Source: Dasyornis broadbenti (lineage: Eukaryota; Chordata; Aves; Passeriformes; Dasyornithidae). Taken from it: DNA of 64,000 bases. Below are positions 20,091 through 32,224 of this stretch, piece by piece. A model generated the notes under the pieces. The model worked only from the letters and a program-made list of their open reading frames with translations. It had not been told where the DNA came from and did not search any database. The translations under genes were made by a program, and so were the position numbers. Position 1 is the first letter of the stretch, and every line of letters begins with the position of its first letter. The stretch is from positions 224,246 to 288,245 of the forward strand of contig VZRN01002990.1 in NCBI GenBank assembly GCA_013397935.1. Direction: 5' to 3'.

Positions 20091-21540
20091 TTTTTTTTTT
20101 TTGCAATTATTTAAGTATGACACAGCTGTAAAACCCAAAGATGCTTAAATCCCGGGAAAAGCTAATCTGTGGTCTGTTTGCAGGAGGGGTTTATAGATTG
20201 GGAAGGTTTTAGCATTTCAGAGATGCATCTATGTAGAATTAAAGTTGCCGCTGTCAGCACCAAAGAGCTCTGAGCTGCTGAAGGAGGCTCTGGAGGTGGC
20301 TTTTGCATATTGACAGAATCTTTTTCAAGTTTAAATTTTGTAACAGGAGAGGGGGAGCTTGTGAAGATCGGGATTGGCAAGTCAGGAGTGGGTATTGGTT
20401 TAAAAAACATCCAAAGCAGTACAAAGTCAAATAAATAGTTTTCCCCCTCCCTTTTTTTCCACTATTTGCTGAGGATCCCGCTGGAACTCAGGCCCCATCT
20501 TCAGCTCGCCCTGAGAAGGCAAAGAGCAGATAACAGGGATTAAAGGAACAACAAAAGAATGTTTTCTCTTTTATGTATGTTTAGGTTATAAAACGATGGA
20601 GTGTTTCTTCTGGTGGCAGTGATAAAACAAACCTTAGCGTAAGTCTGGCTTTCATTTGCATTGAAGAGCATCCTTGACCTATCCCGTGGCCTGAATCCCA
20701 ACACATTCCTTCCCCAGCAGAAAACTCCTTGCCTTGCGAGCGTGACCAAGGTCATCGGGATCCTGGAATACCCCAAACCCTTTCTCATCCCGGAGCAGAA
20801 GGGAAATTTCCTGGCTCTGGCCCATCTGCCTGCATCGCTGTTGTCTCTGATTTCCCTTTCAAATAAACAGCCACAAAGTCAAGCTCCCAAGTCTCTCTCC
20901 AAGCCTGGCATTTTCCCAGCCTCTCCTGGCAGCATGTCCCACTGTCCTCAGTCCTTTCCAAGATATGATGCTTTTCCTAATCTTCTTGCTGTTCCTCTCT
21001 CTTCCTTCAACTCCAAGGTGAGAAAAGTGCTGATGAAACTGGAGCTGAATATCTGCACAGGACAGGCATCCTGTGGGGATTCCTGGGAATGGTGCTGGCC
21101 ATTTCTAGGGATCGGTTTGGGGTTTGATTTTAACGTAAATGCCAGCCCCGCTGTACTCCAGTGCACTTACCCTATCGCATTAAACACATGAACTCCTGAA
21201 TTGTCAGATATAAAGGAAACACCAACAGAAGAATGGGATGAAGGAACAGATCTTCTGTCTCCTTAGGAAAAGGGATTGAAAATTCATCCGTCACTTTTAT
21301 TTACTGTTGAGAATTTCTCCAGCTTCAGTGGTAAAATATGATTTTTATAACCCCCTTTTTAAGGGGTTTTCAGCCAAGAAAAGGTTTGTACAGGCACGTG
21401 TTCCTCCTTTTTAAGTATCCTGACACAAGGAAACTTGGGATCAGTGTTAGTGCTGTGTACACTTGGAAGATAGAGAAAAATCTCCTTTGCTCACAGTCCC
21501 AGAGTAGTTACTGGCAAAGCTGGAACTATAATCGGGGATG

Positions 21541-21845
21541 CACAGAATCATTAAGGTTGAAAAAGACCTCTACGATCATCGGGTCCAACCATTAACCCAC
21601 CACTAAACCGGGTCCCCAAGTGCCACAGCTAAAAATTCCTCCCAGGATGTAAATTCACCACTGCCCTGGGAAAACTGTTCCAATTCTTGTCAGCGCTTTC
21701 AGTGAAGAAATTTCTCCTAATATCCAACCTAAACCTCCCCTGGCACAATTTGTGGATATTTCCGCTTGTCCAGTCATTTACTACCTGGGAAAATAAACTG
21801 ACCCCCACCTGGATACAGCCTCCTTCCAGGGATTTGTAGGGAATT
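21541..21845 (-). mobile_element. CR1 LINE 3' end, antisense, about 300 bp
   Basis: On + it starts with AGAATCATTAAGGTTGAAAA and GGGTCCAACCATTAACCCAC, then CCCCAAGTGCCACAG and AATATCCAACCTAAACCTCC, which is the reverse complement of the GTGGCACTTGGGG subtype. Confidence 0.9.
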
Positions 21846-22404
21846 TTAAGGTGGAGACAGGTCTGGGGATGAATTTTCCTTTTCCGTCAGGCCCAGGAGT
21901 CCTAACCCACATCCCACTGGGATTAGGGTGTCCCCACTGCCATCAGCTCCCTAAAGAGTGGAGCTGGTATGTCAGAGGTAGGCAGTTATGGGAACCAGGA
22001 TATTGCCTGGAATGCCAGGCAGGTCTGAATCTTGCACCTGTTCCAGGCATTCCCAGGAATGTGACGCCGGTGTTTGCTGCAATTATTTTGCTGGAAACCA
22101 AAGCACATTCCCAATGCTGAAATAAGCTGAGCTTCGGAGTACAAAAGTAAAGAACTGCCCTTCCTTGAGGAATAAACATGGATTTTTCCATGTTTTCTTT
22201 TCCCATTTTATTACATATCCCATGTGACACGTAGTTTCTTTTATCTGTACCTCAATATAAAATGCTCCCACTGGAAGCACCCTCAGCTATTCCTGATTAA
22301 AATCACATTGTCCCTGTTAAAAACACAGGACCACACATCCAGGTGGAGTTCAAGCTTTGGCCACCTCATGCCTGCTGCAGAGAAATGTGGTCACACTCAA
22401 AGTG

Positions 22405-22650
22405 GCTTTAAGGTGAAGGAGGAAGATTTAGATGAAATACTGGGAAAAAATTCTTCCTTGTGAGGGTGGTGAGGCCCTGGCACAGGTTGTCCAGAGAAGC
22501 TGTGGCTGCCCCATCCCTGGAAGTGTCCAAGGCCAGGTTGGATGGGGCTTGGAGCAACCTGGGATAGTGGAAAGTGTCCCTGCCCGTGGCAGGGGATAGA
22601 ATGAGACGATCTGGAAGGTCCCTTGCAACCCAAACCTTTCAGTGATTTTT
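22405..22650 (+). mobile_element. CR1 LINE 3'-end fragment
   Basis: Sense copy with TTCTTCCTTGTGAGGGTGG, GAGGCCCTGGCACAGGTTGT, CCATCCCTGGAAGTGTCCAA, GCTTGGAGCAACCTGGGATA and CCCTGCCCGTGGCAGGGGAT. It is fairly intact and probably among the younger copies. Confidence 0.94.
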
Positions 22651-24234
22651 GGCTCTATGGACTAATCAGGGATGTAGACACGATTTCCCAAAGTTAATTT
22701 TTCCATGCTAGGGAGTTAAGATGGGAGCAGGATGACATCCAGGGAGATCTGATGACTGCAAGTTGAAAAGTCAGGTTTTTAATGCACTGCTGGATCTCTG
22801 TGTGACCTTATCATGATCCCGGCAGGTCCCTCCCAACTCTGGATATTCTGTGGTAAATTTTTTCTCCCTTGCAGTCTTCAGATGAGGCAAGGAGGGTGGA
22901 GATGTTTTTTTTTTTCCTTACTCAGAAGAAAGTTTCAGGGTTGTAGCCAGGACTTTTTTGCTCCTGTTGTGCTGGAATTTGGGACAGATTTTCTGTGTCC
23001 ACCTGAAGAGACTGAAAAATCTAAAAACAGCATCTCAGGAGCAGCTGGTTCGCTGTGCTCACCCTCCTCCCAAACTGGTGGAGGTTTCACACTGTTGCCC
23101 TTCCATTAAATCCCAGAGCAAACTGGAAGCTGGTGTAGTCCCTGAGCAGAAAATGGAATGAGCCGTGTGCGTTGAATATTTATCCCCTTGACAGCTTATT
23201 TGCAACCAGGAAGCATGAAAGGAACCAAAGGCTTGGAGACAACCACAGCAGGATTTGCATCAAAATACCCAGCCACCCACACCAGGCGTCCTGATTAAAA
23301 TTTAAAGCTCTCTTGGTGCCTGGGATGCACCAAACCCTCATTTTTAAGGCTGCAATAAGCAGTGAGTGGCTTCCACCTGGGTTATAGATCTCTCTTTACA
23401 GCAGCTTTAAGGGATATTTTGCTGCCCAAATGGATGAATATTGGAATGTTAGCTTGGTACTGACTCAGAGTTCTTCCTTCCTAATCACTCCCATCACTTT
23501 GACTTGTTCTTTACCTCCCCAGTTGCTACCAAAAAAAAAAAAAAAAAATTCAAATCCCATTGTTGGAAACATTGCTGCAAGTTTGTTTCTCCCTTTCAAA
23601 GCCTGACCTTTGCCTGGCAGACTGCAGGCTCCACCACGCAATTTCTCTCCCCGTTTCCTCCTAAATACACACAGTTACCAAGGTCTGAATTCTTGTAGCT
23701 GAGAGTTCTTCACATTAAAGCAGGGTAGGGGCTGCTTTCAAGCTGCTTTGTACTACCCAGGAAATATTTTTGCTGTGCAGATCTGTGTCCTCAGAGTTTA
23801 ACGTCTCCAACACTGCTGCTCCCTGGGAGTTAATTGCTAAAAATTCCAGTGCCTGGGCTGGACATTGAGAGGGGTCTGTGGTTTTGCAGGCTTTTTAAAA
23901 AGCCGAGGTTTTGCTTCTCCTACACTTTGATAGCAGTGGAAGTGACGTTCCTGCCTTCCCCCCTCAACAGGAGTCCTTTGATCCAGCTCCATTAGAGAAG
24001 CTGGAATCACATCCATATCCCTCTTTTCTTGCCGGCATCTGGCCTTGCATTCATTTTAAACAGCAGCCCTTTGCTTGTGCCGAGGTCAGTGCTGGACAGA
24101 GCTCTGCAAATTCCTGGGATTTTCCTTCTTCTTGTTTGAGGAGCTCCCTGCTACCTTCAGCTCCCTGCAGCTGGAATGTTTGCTCTGGCTCCTGTGCTGG
24201 AGCTCACATGCAGGATCTGGACTCAGTTTGTAAT

Positions 24235-24450
24235 TCATAGAATCACAGAATGGTTTGGGTTGGAAAGGACCGGAAAGATCATCTCATCCCAGCCCCTTGC
24301 CATGTTCAGGGACACCTTCCACTACCCCAGGTTGCTCCAAGCCCTGTCCAAGCTGGCCTTGAACACTTCCAGGGATTGGGAATCCACAGCTTCTCTGGGA
24401 AAAAAACCACAACTCTCACATCCAGTCCCAAATCTCTGTTGGTCCTGAAA
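24235..24450 (-). mobile_element. CR1 LINE 3'-end fragment, antisense
   Basis: On + it begins CATAGAATCACAGAATGGTT and GGGTTGGAAAGGACC, then GGACACCTTCCACTACCCCA and ACAGCTTCTCTGGG. Its 3' portion in CR1 terms is intact and its 5' truncation falls near 24450. Confidence 0.93.
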
Positions 24451-24637
24451 AGCTCCTGCTCCCACTGTAAAAAGGTACAGAGCTTTTTTCTGACTTTTCC
24501 TGATTTCCTTCTGGACAGTGTTTCTGTCTTGATTCCTTACTTTATTTTCTCACAATGAGATTTTTCTTAGCTTTCCTCTTTGGATACCTGGAGATTTGTC
24601 CATTCCACCAGCACTTGGAATGGTGGTGAGAAAGGGC

Positions 24638-24926
24638 CGTGTAGTGGGCATGGAGTCACAGCACAAGGACAAAGGGTTTTAAGATGACAGAGGGCAGGTT
24701 CAGATGGATATTAGGAACAAATTCTTCCCTGTGAGGGTGGGGAGGCCCAGAGAAGCTGTGGCTGCCCCATGCCTGGAAGTGTCCAAGGCCAGCTTGGATT
24801 GGGCTTGGAGCGGCCTGGGACAGTGGGAGGTGTCCCTGCCCACGGCAGGGCGTGGAATGAGATGGACTTCAATGCCTCTTCCAACCCAAACCACTCCCTG
24901 ATTCTGTAATTCCATGATTTTATGAA
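24638..24926 (+). mobile_element. CR1 LINE 3'-end fragment
   Basis: Sense copy with CAGATGGATATTAGGAACAA, TTCTTCCCTGTGAGGGTGGG, a short internal deletion where CCTGGCACAGGTTGCC would be, then CAGAGAAGCTGTGGCTGCCC, TGTCCCTGCCCACGGCAGGG and an ATTCTGTAATTCCATGATTT tail. Confidence 0.93.
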
Positions 24927-25084
24927 TATTGGTCCCCACTCAGGGCTGTGTCCTCCCTGGTGTGCTCTGCTACAGGAATTGGAAAATTCCAATTCTGCTA
25001 CAGGAATTGGAAAATTGTGAAGCTGTGCTCTCCTCCTGTGTGTCCCTCTGCAAGGGAAGCTGCACTGTCTCCGTGCCACATCTT

Positions 25085-25270
25085 GAATCCTCTCTGCACT
25101 GCTTAAAGGCAAATTCTAACAGACCAATTAGTGCAGCTTTCACAGGGAGGAGCTCTGCATAAAGTCCGATAATTACCGCAATAAATTCTGTTATGAACAT
25201 GACGTCAAATCTTAATTCAGGCGGCCATAAACCATCTGCCAGCTCCCAGGTACCCAAACACAGCATCAAT
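25085..25270. promoter_or_regulatory. Candidate conserved non-coding block with a perfect CRE
   Basis: Repeat-free sequence between CR1 copies with the full palindrome TGACGTCA at 25200-25207, the consensus for CREB/ATF binding. It also carries CCAATTAG and ATAATTACCG AT-rich motifs. It lies in the last intron of a neuronal receptor gene. Enhancer activity is a guess. Only the motif is seen. Confidence 0.35.
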
Positions 25271-26614
25271 CAGGAGTTCACCTCCTTCTGCAGATCATCC
25301 AACACCTTTTGTCCCAAGAATTAGGGGACAAAATTTGTCCCAGAGAAACCTCCTGTTCCCTGTGTCCTCTGCTCCAACACCAGGCAGTGGCCTCCAGCAT
25401 GTGGAAACTCCTGGTTTTTAGACTCTGAAATCAAAATAATTCTTTAGAGAGTCTAAATAAAAGACTCCATGAAAAATCATGCTTTGGGTGCTCTTGGTCC
25501 CCTCCTGAATCCCCCTGTGAGGCACAGGGCAGCCTTAAATGTTTTCAGCATTTTAGGGAATTTAGTCCTCCAGGTGGGCTCTTCACAGATCATAAGCATT
25601 GCCCCAAAAAAGACTGGGATTGGACCAGCTGGATTAACAGCAAGGATGCTCTGGAAAACTGCCTGTTCCTCATGCTGGTGGGACCACAGGCTTTCTCTGC
25701 AGCCTTCAGGTTTTTCAGGAGTCAGTAAAAGACCTCCTTGATCCAGAGCCTGTTCACCTTCAGTGGTGTGGCCTCGCTAGAATTCGCCTCACAGCCACCC
25801 CTTCAGGCTGGATGAACTTCAGACAATGCAGAAGCAGAAGACAAATTTTTATAGCCCAGCAAATGCTGCACATTTCAAGTTTCCGAACTGATTTCCAAGT
25901 TAAAATCACAAATTATTTCTACTTTTTTTTTTTTCCCCCCCAATTTAATTTAATGAAATTCTGAACAAAGTCAGCGGGTTCCTTTTATTTTGCTTTTCTC
26001 CTAAATGAAAAAAAAAAAAAAAGAAAAAAAAAAGAAAAAGCAAATAATCTTTGTAGTTCAGTAGCATAAAATGAAAGAACTGCAGCTATTTGTTTCCAAG
26101 AAGGAAAGGAAAATTTATCATTCTCTAAAGAAACAAGACAGCTCTCCCATTTTCTAATCACTTTTCATCGACATTGATCTGAAGATGGATTAGACGAGCG
26201 TGAGCCACATTTATCTTTCAAATTCCCTGCTCTATGCTCTGAATAACTTCATCCTGGTCCTCCAGTCATCAGTGCCATGGGGAGAGACCATTTGGGTCAT
26301 GAAATATCCTTCATGCTGACACCAGAGGCAAGGAAAACAGCACGGGAATGGCTGATTCCGGGGGAGTTATCACCCAGTGCTCAGTGGAAAGCCCTGAATT
26401 GCTCTTCAGGTTATTCAGGGTAACCAATAAAAACTGGGAATTAATAAACGAAAACGAACAAAACCCCCACAAAATAAACCCAGGGAGGTGCAGCTGGAGC
26501 AGCCTGAGCATCTCGTGGGCTTTGACTGAAGTGGGAAATCAAAGCTGCGCCTCAGAGCAGAGTCCTGAGCCGTGTTTATGCCCTGGGGGCAGCACAGCAA
26601 AGTGTGGAGGGGGA

Positions 26615-27166
26615 GCGAGGCGATTCTGCCCCTCAGATCTGCTCTGGTGAGGCCCCATCTGGGACCTTTTGTCCAGCTTGGGGGGTCCCAGCACAGGGAG
26701 GTCATGGAGCTGTTGGAGCACCAAGACGATCAGGAGGATGGAGCAGCTCTGCTGTGAGGAAAGGCTGGAGAATTGGAATTGTTCAGCCTGGAGAAGGGAG
26801 GGCTCCAGGGAGAACTCAGAGCCCCTTTCAGTGCCTAGAGGGGCTCCAGGAGAGCTGGAGAGGAGCTTTGGACAAGGGATGGAGGGACAGGACAAAGAGG
26901 AATGGCATCAAACTGCCAGAGCGCAGGGACAGATGGGATATTGGGAAGATATTGTTCTCTGTGAGGGTGGGGAGGCCCTGACACGGAATGCTCAGAGAAG
27001 CTGTGGCTGCCCCATCCCTTGAAGTGTCCAAGGCCAGGTTGGACAGGGCTTGGAGCAACCTGGGATAGTGGAAGGTGTCCCTGCCCATGGCAGAGGGGTG
27101 GGATGAGATGATCTTGGAGGTCCCTTCCAACCCAAACCATTCTGGGATTTTTTGATGATTCTTTGA
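26615..27166 (+). mobile_element. CR1 LINE 3' end, about 550 bp
   Basis: The longest sense CR1 of this subtype in the window. It begins with the last part of ORF2-adjacent sequence (TGGTGAGGCCCCATCTGGGA, GTCCAGCTTGGGGGGTCCC, CACAGGGAGGTCATGGAGCT), then TCAGCCTGGAGAAGGGAGGG and the usual GGCCCTGACACGG, CCCTGCCCATGGCAGAGGGG and CCAACCCAAACCATTCTGGG end. It is 5'-truncated and non-autonomous. Confidence 0.95.
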
Positions 27167-30100
27167 AGACCCCAGGGTAGGGAGGTGCCCGCTCACCACC
27201 ATCACATTCCCATCCCCACCACGAGTCCAGCACAGGAGACTCCTTGCACTCTTCCAGGAGCAGCTTGAGCAGGAGAAGGATGCGTGGATTATCTCAATGC
27301 ACTTTGCCTCTGTCTCTGTCAGAGTTTTGGGAGCTTTGTTGGCTCTGCATCCTAAATATCCTTTATCCCAAATCCTCTCCCTCCACTGTGAAAATCTGCA
27401 GCCGGAATGAGATCACAGCTGAATGAAGGAGACTCCCAATGCCACCAGAGTGATGAACACCTCCAGTTTGCGGCTGGGTTTTCCCAGCTCTGAGTCGTGA
27501 TGCTCCCTCCTTTCCCACCCCTCTTTTTTTCTCCACCACCCTGGCACCAGGCAGGGACTGATAAACATTTCCCTCCTCCCGAGGCGCTCCTGGGCTGTGT
27601 CAGCCCAGAGTCATGGCTCTGTCCCTGGGAATCACTGGCAGAGCAGCCCCTGGTGCTTTCAGCCCCTGGCTGGGGCCAGTCCTGGCTGTCTCCATGGCGC
27701 CAGGCCCCGAGCCAGCCCCGGTGCCTTTTCCAGCCAGATTACACATCCCTCTCTCCAGGTTTTTTCTTTCTTTTCTATGCACAGCTCAGTTTTCCCTCCC
27801 GGCTGCAAGGATTGCTAAGACCCCACAGTGGAGCTGGAGGGAAATGCCAGGGCTGGAGCATGAGCCCAGGGGCTGTTTCTGTCTGCTGCTCAAGGGGCCA
27901 AGACCCCATAAAAACTTTTTTTTCCATATGGAGGGAAAGAAAAGGGGAGCTGTTCCCAGGAGCCTGCTACCAATTCCCAGGGTGCCTTGTGCCAAGAGGA
28001 GATTTTCTTTGGTCTGCCAGCATCCTTCCCAGAGCTCTGCCAGGCTGATTAACCTGCTCAGAGATCCCAGTGGGCACCGAGTCCTTCTGCAGCCACCCCT
28101 GAGCCAGCACTTCCCTCACTGCATCACCAGAGAAGCCTTAATTCTTTCCTGAGAAATGGAAAACTAAAAGCAAGTCTCCTTTCTTCATTTCCTCATTCCC
28201 CAGAGCTCGTTTTCATCTTCTAACTGCAAAGAAACATCTTGAGAGTCACTAGGCCCGCCCCAGTCATGGGTAGATAACACATCACACTGATAAGGATGGT
28301 GGAAACCACCATGTGGGTTCAGAGCCAACGCCAGTTTCTGCCTCCCCTCCACGGCAGAGTAAAAAGGAGCTTGGAAAAAGCAAAGGGCAAGCCTGAGGTG
28401 GTGCATCTTCAAAAAGATCCCCAAAACTTCAGGAACTGGTGCTCAGAGACCCCTGATGCAGAGTGCTGTCCCTTCACTGCATGGCACTGAATGGGTGCTG
28501 ATTTTGGGAATGTTTCCATGTACTTTTCACGAGTTTGGAAGTTTCAGGATGAACAGAGAGCTGTGGAGGGCTGCTCTGGAGGTTGGCTGGGCCCTGTGTG
28601 CAGGACCAGCTCCTGGGGTTCACTCCTTGGTGCTCTGGAGTTCCTTTGCTGGGAGAGATGATCCCGATCCCCACCCTCAGTGATCCATTCTTGACATCCA
28701 CAAGCCTCCAAGAGCTTCACATCCAAACCTCTTCCACATCCAACCATAATTTCCTTTAAGGCCTAAAGGTGGTAGCCTGGACTCTTCCCTCCCACAGAAC
28801 ATTCTGGATAACTTTATCCATGGCTGGAAACTGGCCACTTTTATCATTTTCCCTTTATCCTGAGTGAACTCAGGAAGCCCACGGAGTGCCCAGAATATCC
28901 AAGATGCAGGTGCAGACTGGAGCTGTGCACCGCCATAATAACATTTTCTGCTTCATTCTCTCTTCCTTTCTTGTTTATTCTCTTCTTAATACCTCACAAC
29001 ATTTAATGTTGAGGTTTTGAATAATTATTGTCACCCTCAGGTGCTGTTCCCCTTTGCCAGGGCTGATCTGAGGCCGCTGCTGTAGATGTGAGCTCACCAT
29101 TGTTCGATTTTGGGTCTTTTTTCCCTCAGTTTCTGTTCCCTGCATGGATTTGCAGCTGCTCTTTCTCACTGGCCCATGCCAGGGAGGGCTCTGAGGTTTG
29201 CTGATCACGTTCAGGGTGCATGATCAGATCTGGGAGCATCCTCCCAGCATGAAGGAGAGGCTGAAGGTCAGGAGTGTGGCAGATGGAGAGACTGTTAGAG
29301 CAGGGATTGGCTGGGGATAGAACCTGATGCTGAAGGTGGCCATAAATAATGCCAGCGAAAAAAGGGCTTTCGTTGGAGGGGGAAAATCAAATTATTTATG
29401 AACTCCATGCATAAGATCACTTCTGCTGCTCCCTACTACAGCTCTGGACATCAGCAGCTTTGAAAACTTGTGGCATTACAGCAGTTGTGGGAGAAAAAAA
29501 AGTTTATCATTGAAAAAAATCTGTCCTAACCAAGGGGTTTTTTCACTTTTTGGGAAACTTATTTCACGGCAGTTTTTGCTTTCTGTGTGCCTTTTCCTCT
29601 GTGTTCCTTCCTGCTGCATTCCTCCCAGGCAGACCGATGGTCTCCAAAAAACACTGTGGGTGGAAATTTCCCTTCAGGAAACTTCCAACTTGCCTCATTA
29701 AGACCCACACAAGAGTTAAATCGGTTCCAGTTTTCAGTTGCAGTGGTTCTAAAATAAGTTCCAAAAAAGATAATTGAATAAGTCAAGAATTTTATCACCT
29801 TTTCTGCCCTGTTAATATTAATCATTGTCATCTTATATCATGGAGTAAAGTGAGAACACCAGCAGCATAAGCAAAGTATTGTAGAGTTTAATGAAAACCT
29901 CAGCTGCAGATTTAAAGCAATTGAGTGTTTTACATTCTGAGCAAGACTTTTACTAAACCTGATTTAAAAAAAGAAGACAACTCTCTTTAAAAGGACTTAA
30001 AGACTTACTTTCCTCCCTTTGAATGAAAATAATTTTAGAATGATTTCACTTCATTTTGAGGTGTTGTTCATTCACCACCTTCTAATCACCAAATGCTCTC

Positions 30101-31086
30101 ACCCAGAGCCTTCTCCCTGGGCGTTTTGGGATGCAGGACTAACTTCAGGCACATCTCATTTTTTTATATTAAAGTTTGGACAAGCAGAATTCGTGGCTTA
30201 GGTGATCCAGTGGAAGCTGCCCCCGCAGGGATAATTCCACAGCAGCTTTCCTGTCAGCATTGCAGTGTGGAGCTGGGGAAAACAACAGCCTCACAAAAAT
30301 GTCTCAGGAAAGGACAAAATGAGAAGCTGAGGTTGCTGGATGCACCTGCAGCAGATGGGAATTTAGGTTTCCTATGGAGCTACAACGATCTCAGCAGCAT
30401 CCTGGAGTGCAGATGTGACCCCACAGTCTCTGTGGGGCTCCATCTCCCCTCAGTCAATAAATTTTGGTGACAGCATTGAGCTGTGACACGGCCTGGGCTC
30501 TGTGTCCCCTTGCATGTCTGGCTCCTCACCTTCTCCACAGATTTTCCCTCCTCGTTGTCATCCTCCACAAGCTGCTTTCCTCCCACCCTTCCCACTTCTC
30601 CTTTGGCTCAAAAGGGCTCTGTCACATCCAGAGAAGCCTTTTCTTGCCCAGTGCTGGAGTGTTTTTGTGGGGATAATTCATTATGAAAAGCATCCCTGGT
30701 GCTTGGAGGGGAGAAGCTGAGTGGAACAACTCATTTAAAACCTTTCCTTTCCATACCCACTGAGGAACACACCCATTTTCCAGCCCCTCAGCTCTCCCCA
30801 GAGCCTTGTCTTGGCTCAGCAGAAACACGGAAAGAGATTTTCTGGATCGATATCCATGGCGGGATGCTGGTGGGAGACCGGGTCGATAAAGCCTCCAAGG
30901 CTTGGTGTGGAGATGATGGAAATGTTTTCAGCTGAGCTCCAGCTCATCCACCTGCACGGATTTGGTTCCCTGGCGGAACAGGGAGCAGGTTTTGCTGCAA
31001 TTAAAGAGTCTATAAATAGCTGCGCTGCATAAGGAATGTGCATCAAATGCTATGTGTGTTCAGAAAAACCTCATTTCAACCTGGAT

Positions 31087-31370
31087 TTCACGGAATGGGT
31101 TGGGTTGGAGGAGACCTTAAAGATCCTATAGTTCCACCCCCGTGCCGTGGACAGGGACACCTTCCACTATCCCAGGGTGCTCCAAGCCCCATCCAGCCTG
31201 GCCTTGGACACTTCCAGGGATGGGGCAGCCACAGCTTCTCTGGGAAACCTGTGCTGGGGCCTCCCCACCCTCCCAGGGAAGAATTTATTCCAATATCCAA
31301 TCTAAATCCCCCTTCCTTCCGCTTCAAGCCATTCCCCCCCGTCCTGTCACTACGTCTGTGGAATTCTCAA
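31087..31370 (-). mobile_element. CR1 LINE 3'-end fragment, antisense
   Basis: On + it reads CACGGAATGGGTTGGGTTGG, ACAGGGACACCTTCCACTAT, GGCCTTGGACACTTCCAGGG, CCACAGCTTCTCTGGGAAAC and AATATCCAATCTAAATCCCC. It ends about 390 bp before the terminal coding exon. Confidence 0.94.
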
Positions 31371-31421
31371 AACCACACGTAGTTTTTCAGTAGCAAAAAC
31401 CTCAGGTTAAAGCTAGTTTGC

Positions 31422-31508
31422 TTTTATATATTTATATAAAAATGTTGTAAATTTTATATATTTATTTTATAAATTTTATAAACTTTATATATTTATATAA
31501 ATATTTTT
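31422..31508. repeat. AT-rich low-complexity tract
   Basis: It is almost entirely A and T (TATATATTTATATAAA-type units with several near-palindromes), about 250 bp upstream of the last exon's acceptor. No function is apparent. Confidence 0.85.
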
Positions 31509-31763
31509 TTGGGGTGAAATGTATTAAGGCATTAAGTGATGGAGGTGGCAGTGGAAAGAAAAACATTTCCTTCCTGCAAATAGAAAGTTTGTACACCAAG
31601 TGTCATTTTCATTGACATTCCACTTTATTTTGGATGAGAATCTGCACAGAAGAAAAGATTTGTTGATACAAGGGGAGGTAAAATCATGGTATTCTTTGCA
31701 TTGGTACTAAACTTTCTTTCTTTCTTTTTCTCTTTTCTTTCTTACACTTTCCTCCTCCTGCAG

Positions 31764-31961
31764 CAAGAAAAACAGCAGACACCAAACAAGAGACCCTGGG
31801 AAGGCATCAGGAAAGTGCAGTCCCCACCATCATGGGTTAAAAAGGACATCGAACCTGTGGCACAGTCTCCCCTAGAACTAAAAACTGTAGAGTGGGAGAA
31901 AACAGGGGCCACCATCCCCTTGGTGGGACAAGACATTATTGACCTTCAGACAGAGGTCTGA
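31764..31961 (+). CDS. ADGRB2: ADGRB2 terminal coding exon with QTEV PDZ ligand
   Basis: Sixty-five codons plus TGA (31959-31961), after the acceptor CCTCCTCCTGCAG. It reads QEKQQTPNKRPWEGIRK, then SPPSWVKKDIEP, SPLELKTVEWEKTGATIP and LVGQDIIDLQTEV. The TPNKRPW and GATIPLVGQDIIDLQTEV stretches identify BAI2. BAI1 and BAI3 end in DFQTEV with unrelated upstream sequence. The last four residues form a class I PDZ ligand, by which BAI receptors bind MAGI- and PSD-95-type scaffolds at synapses. It closes a chain of 440 residues seen in this window, about the last quarter of a receptor of roughly 1,550-1,600 residues. There is no frameshift or premature stop. Confidence 0.98.
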   Translation, partial: QEKQQTPNKRPWEGIRKVQSPPSWVKKDIEPVAQSPLELKTVEWEKTGATIPLVGQDIIDLQTEV

Positions 31962-32224
31962 GCAGAAAGGGAAGAAAAAGGACTTTTTTTTTTTCCGGAA
32001 AACAAAACGAAACAAACAAAACAAACAAACAAAAAAACACGTTTTAAAGAAATGATTAAATTAAATCGGAACCGAGCAAGAGAAGTGTTTGGTTTCTTTT
32101 GAAACCTTTGGTAAGATGGAGTAACTTTTGTATTGTTCTCAGCAGAGAGGGGGAATATTACTTTATAGAGTATAGTAGCTGTAGGTTCAGGACAACACGA
32201 GCTTTCCCAGGCAGGACTGGAGGA

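Larger units (their letters stand above)
18042..31763 (+). other. ADGRB2: ADGRB2 last intron, 13.7 kb
   Basis: Phase-0 intron, GTGAGT to CCTCCTCCTGCAG. It is the longest complete intron in the window. It holds seven CR1 fragments (five sense, two or more antisense), one assembly gap, an AT-rich tract near 31.43-31.51 kb and several repeat-free blocks. The block at 25085-25270, with a perfect TGACGTCA site, and that at 26040-26240 look most like conserved non-coding DNA. No additional exon in the ADGRB2 frame is recognised. An open frame of 179 codons at 27613-28152 resembles no known protein. Confidence 0.92.

Noticed and set aside
27613..28152. 179-codon frame in the last intron
   Set aside because: It has no known motif and no supporting splice context, and overlapping alternatives exist in other frames.
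8235..31961. Assignment to ADGRB1 or ADGRB3 instead of ADGRB2
   Set aside because: The KRPSLPDEEK, DIFKKLDSELSRAQ, TPNKRPW and GQDIIDLQTEV stretches are BAI2 type. BAI1 and BAI3 end in DFQTEV with different preceding sequence.
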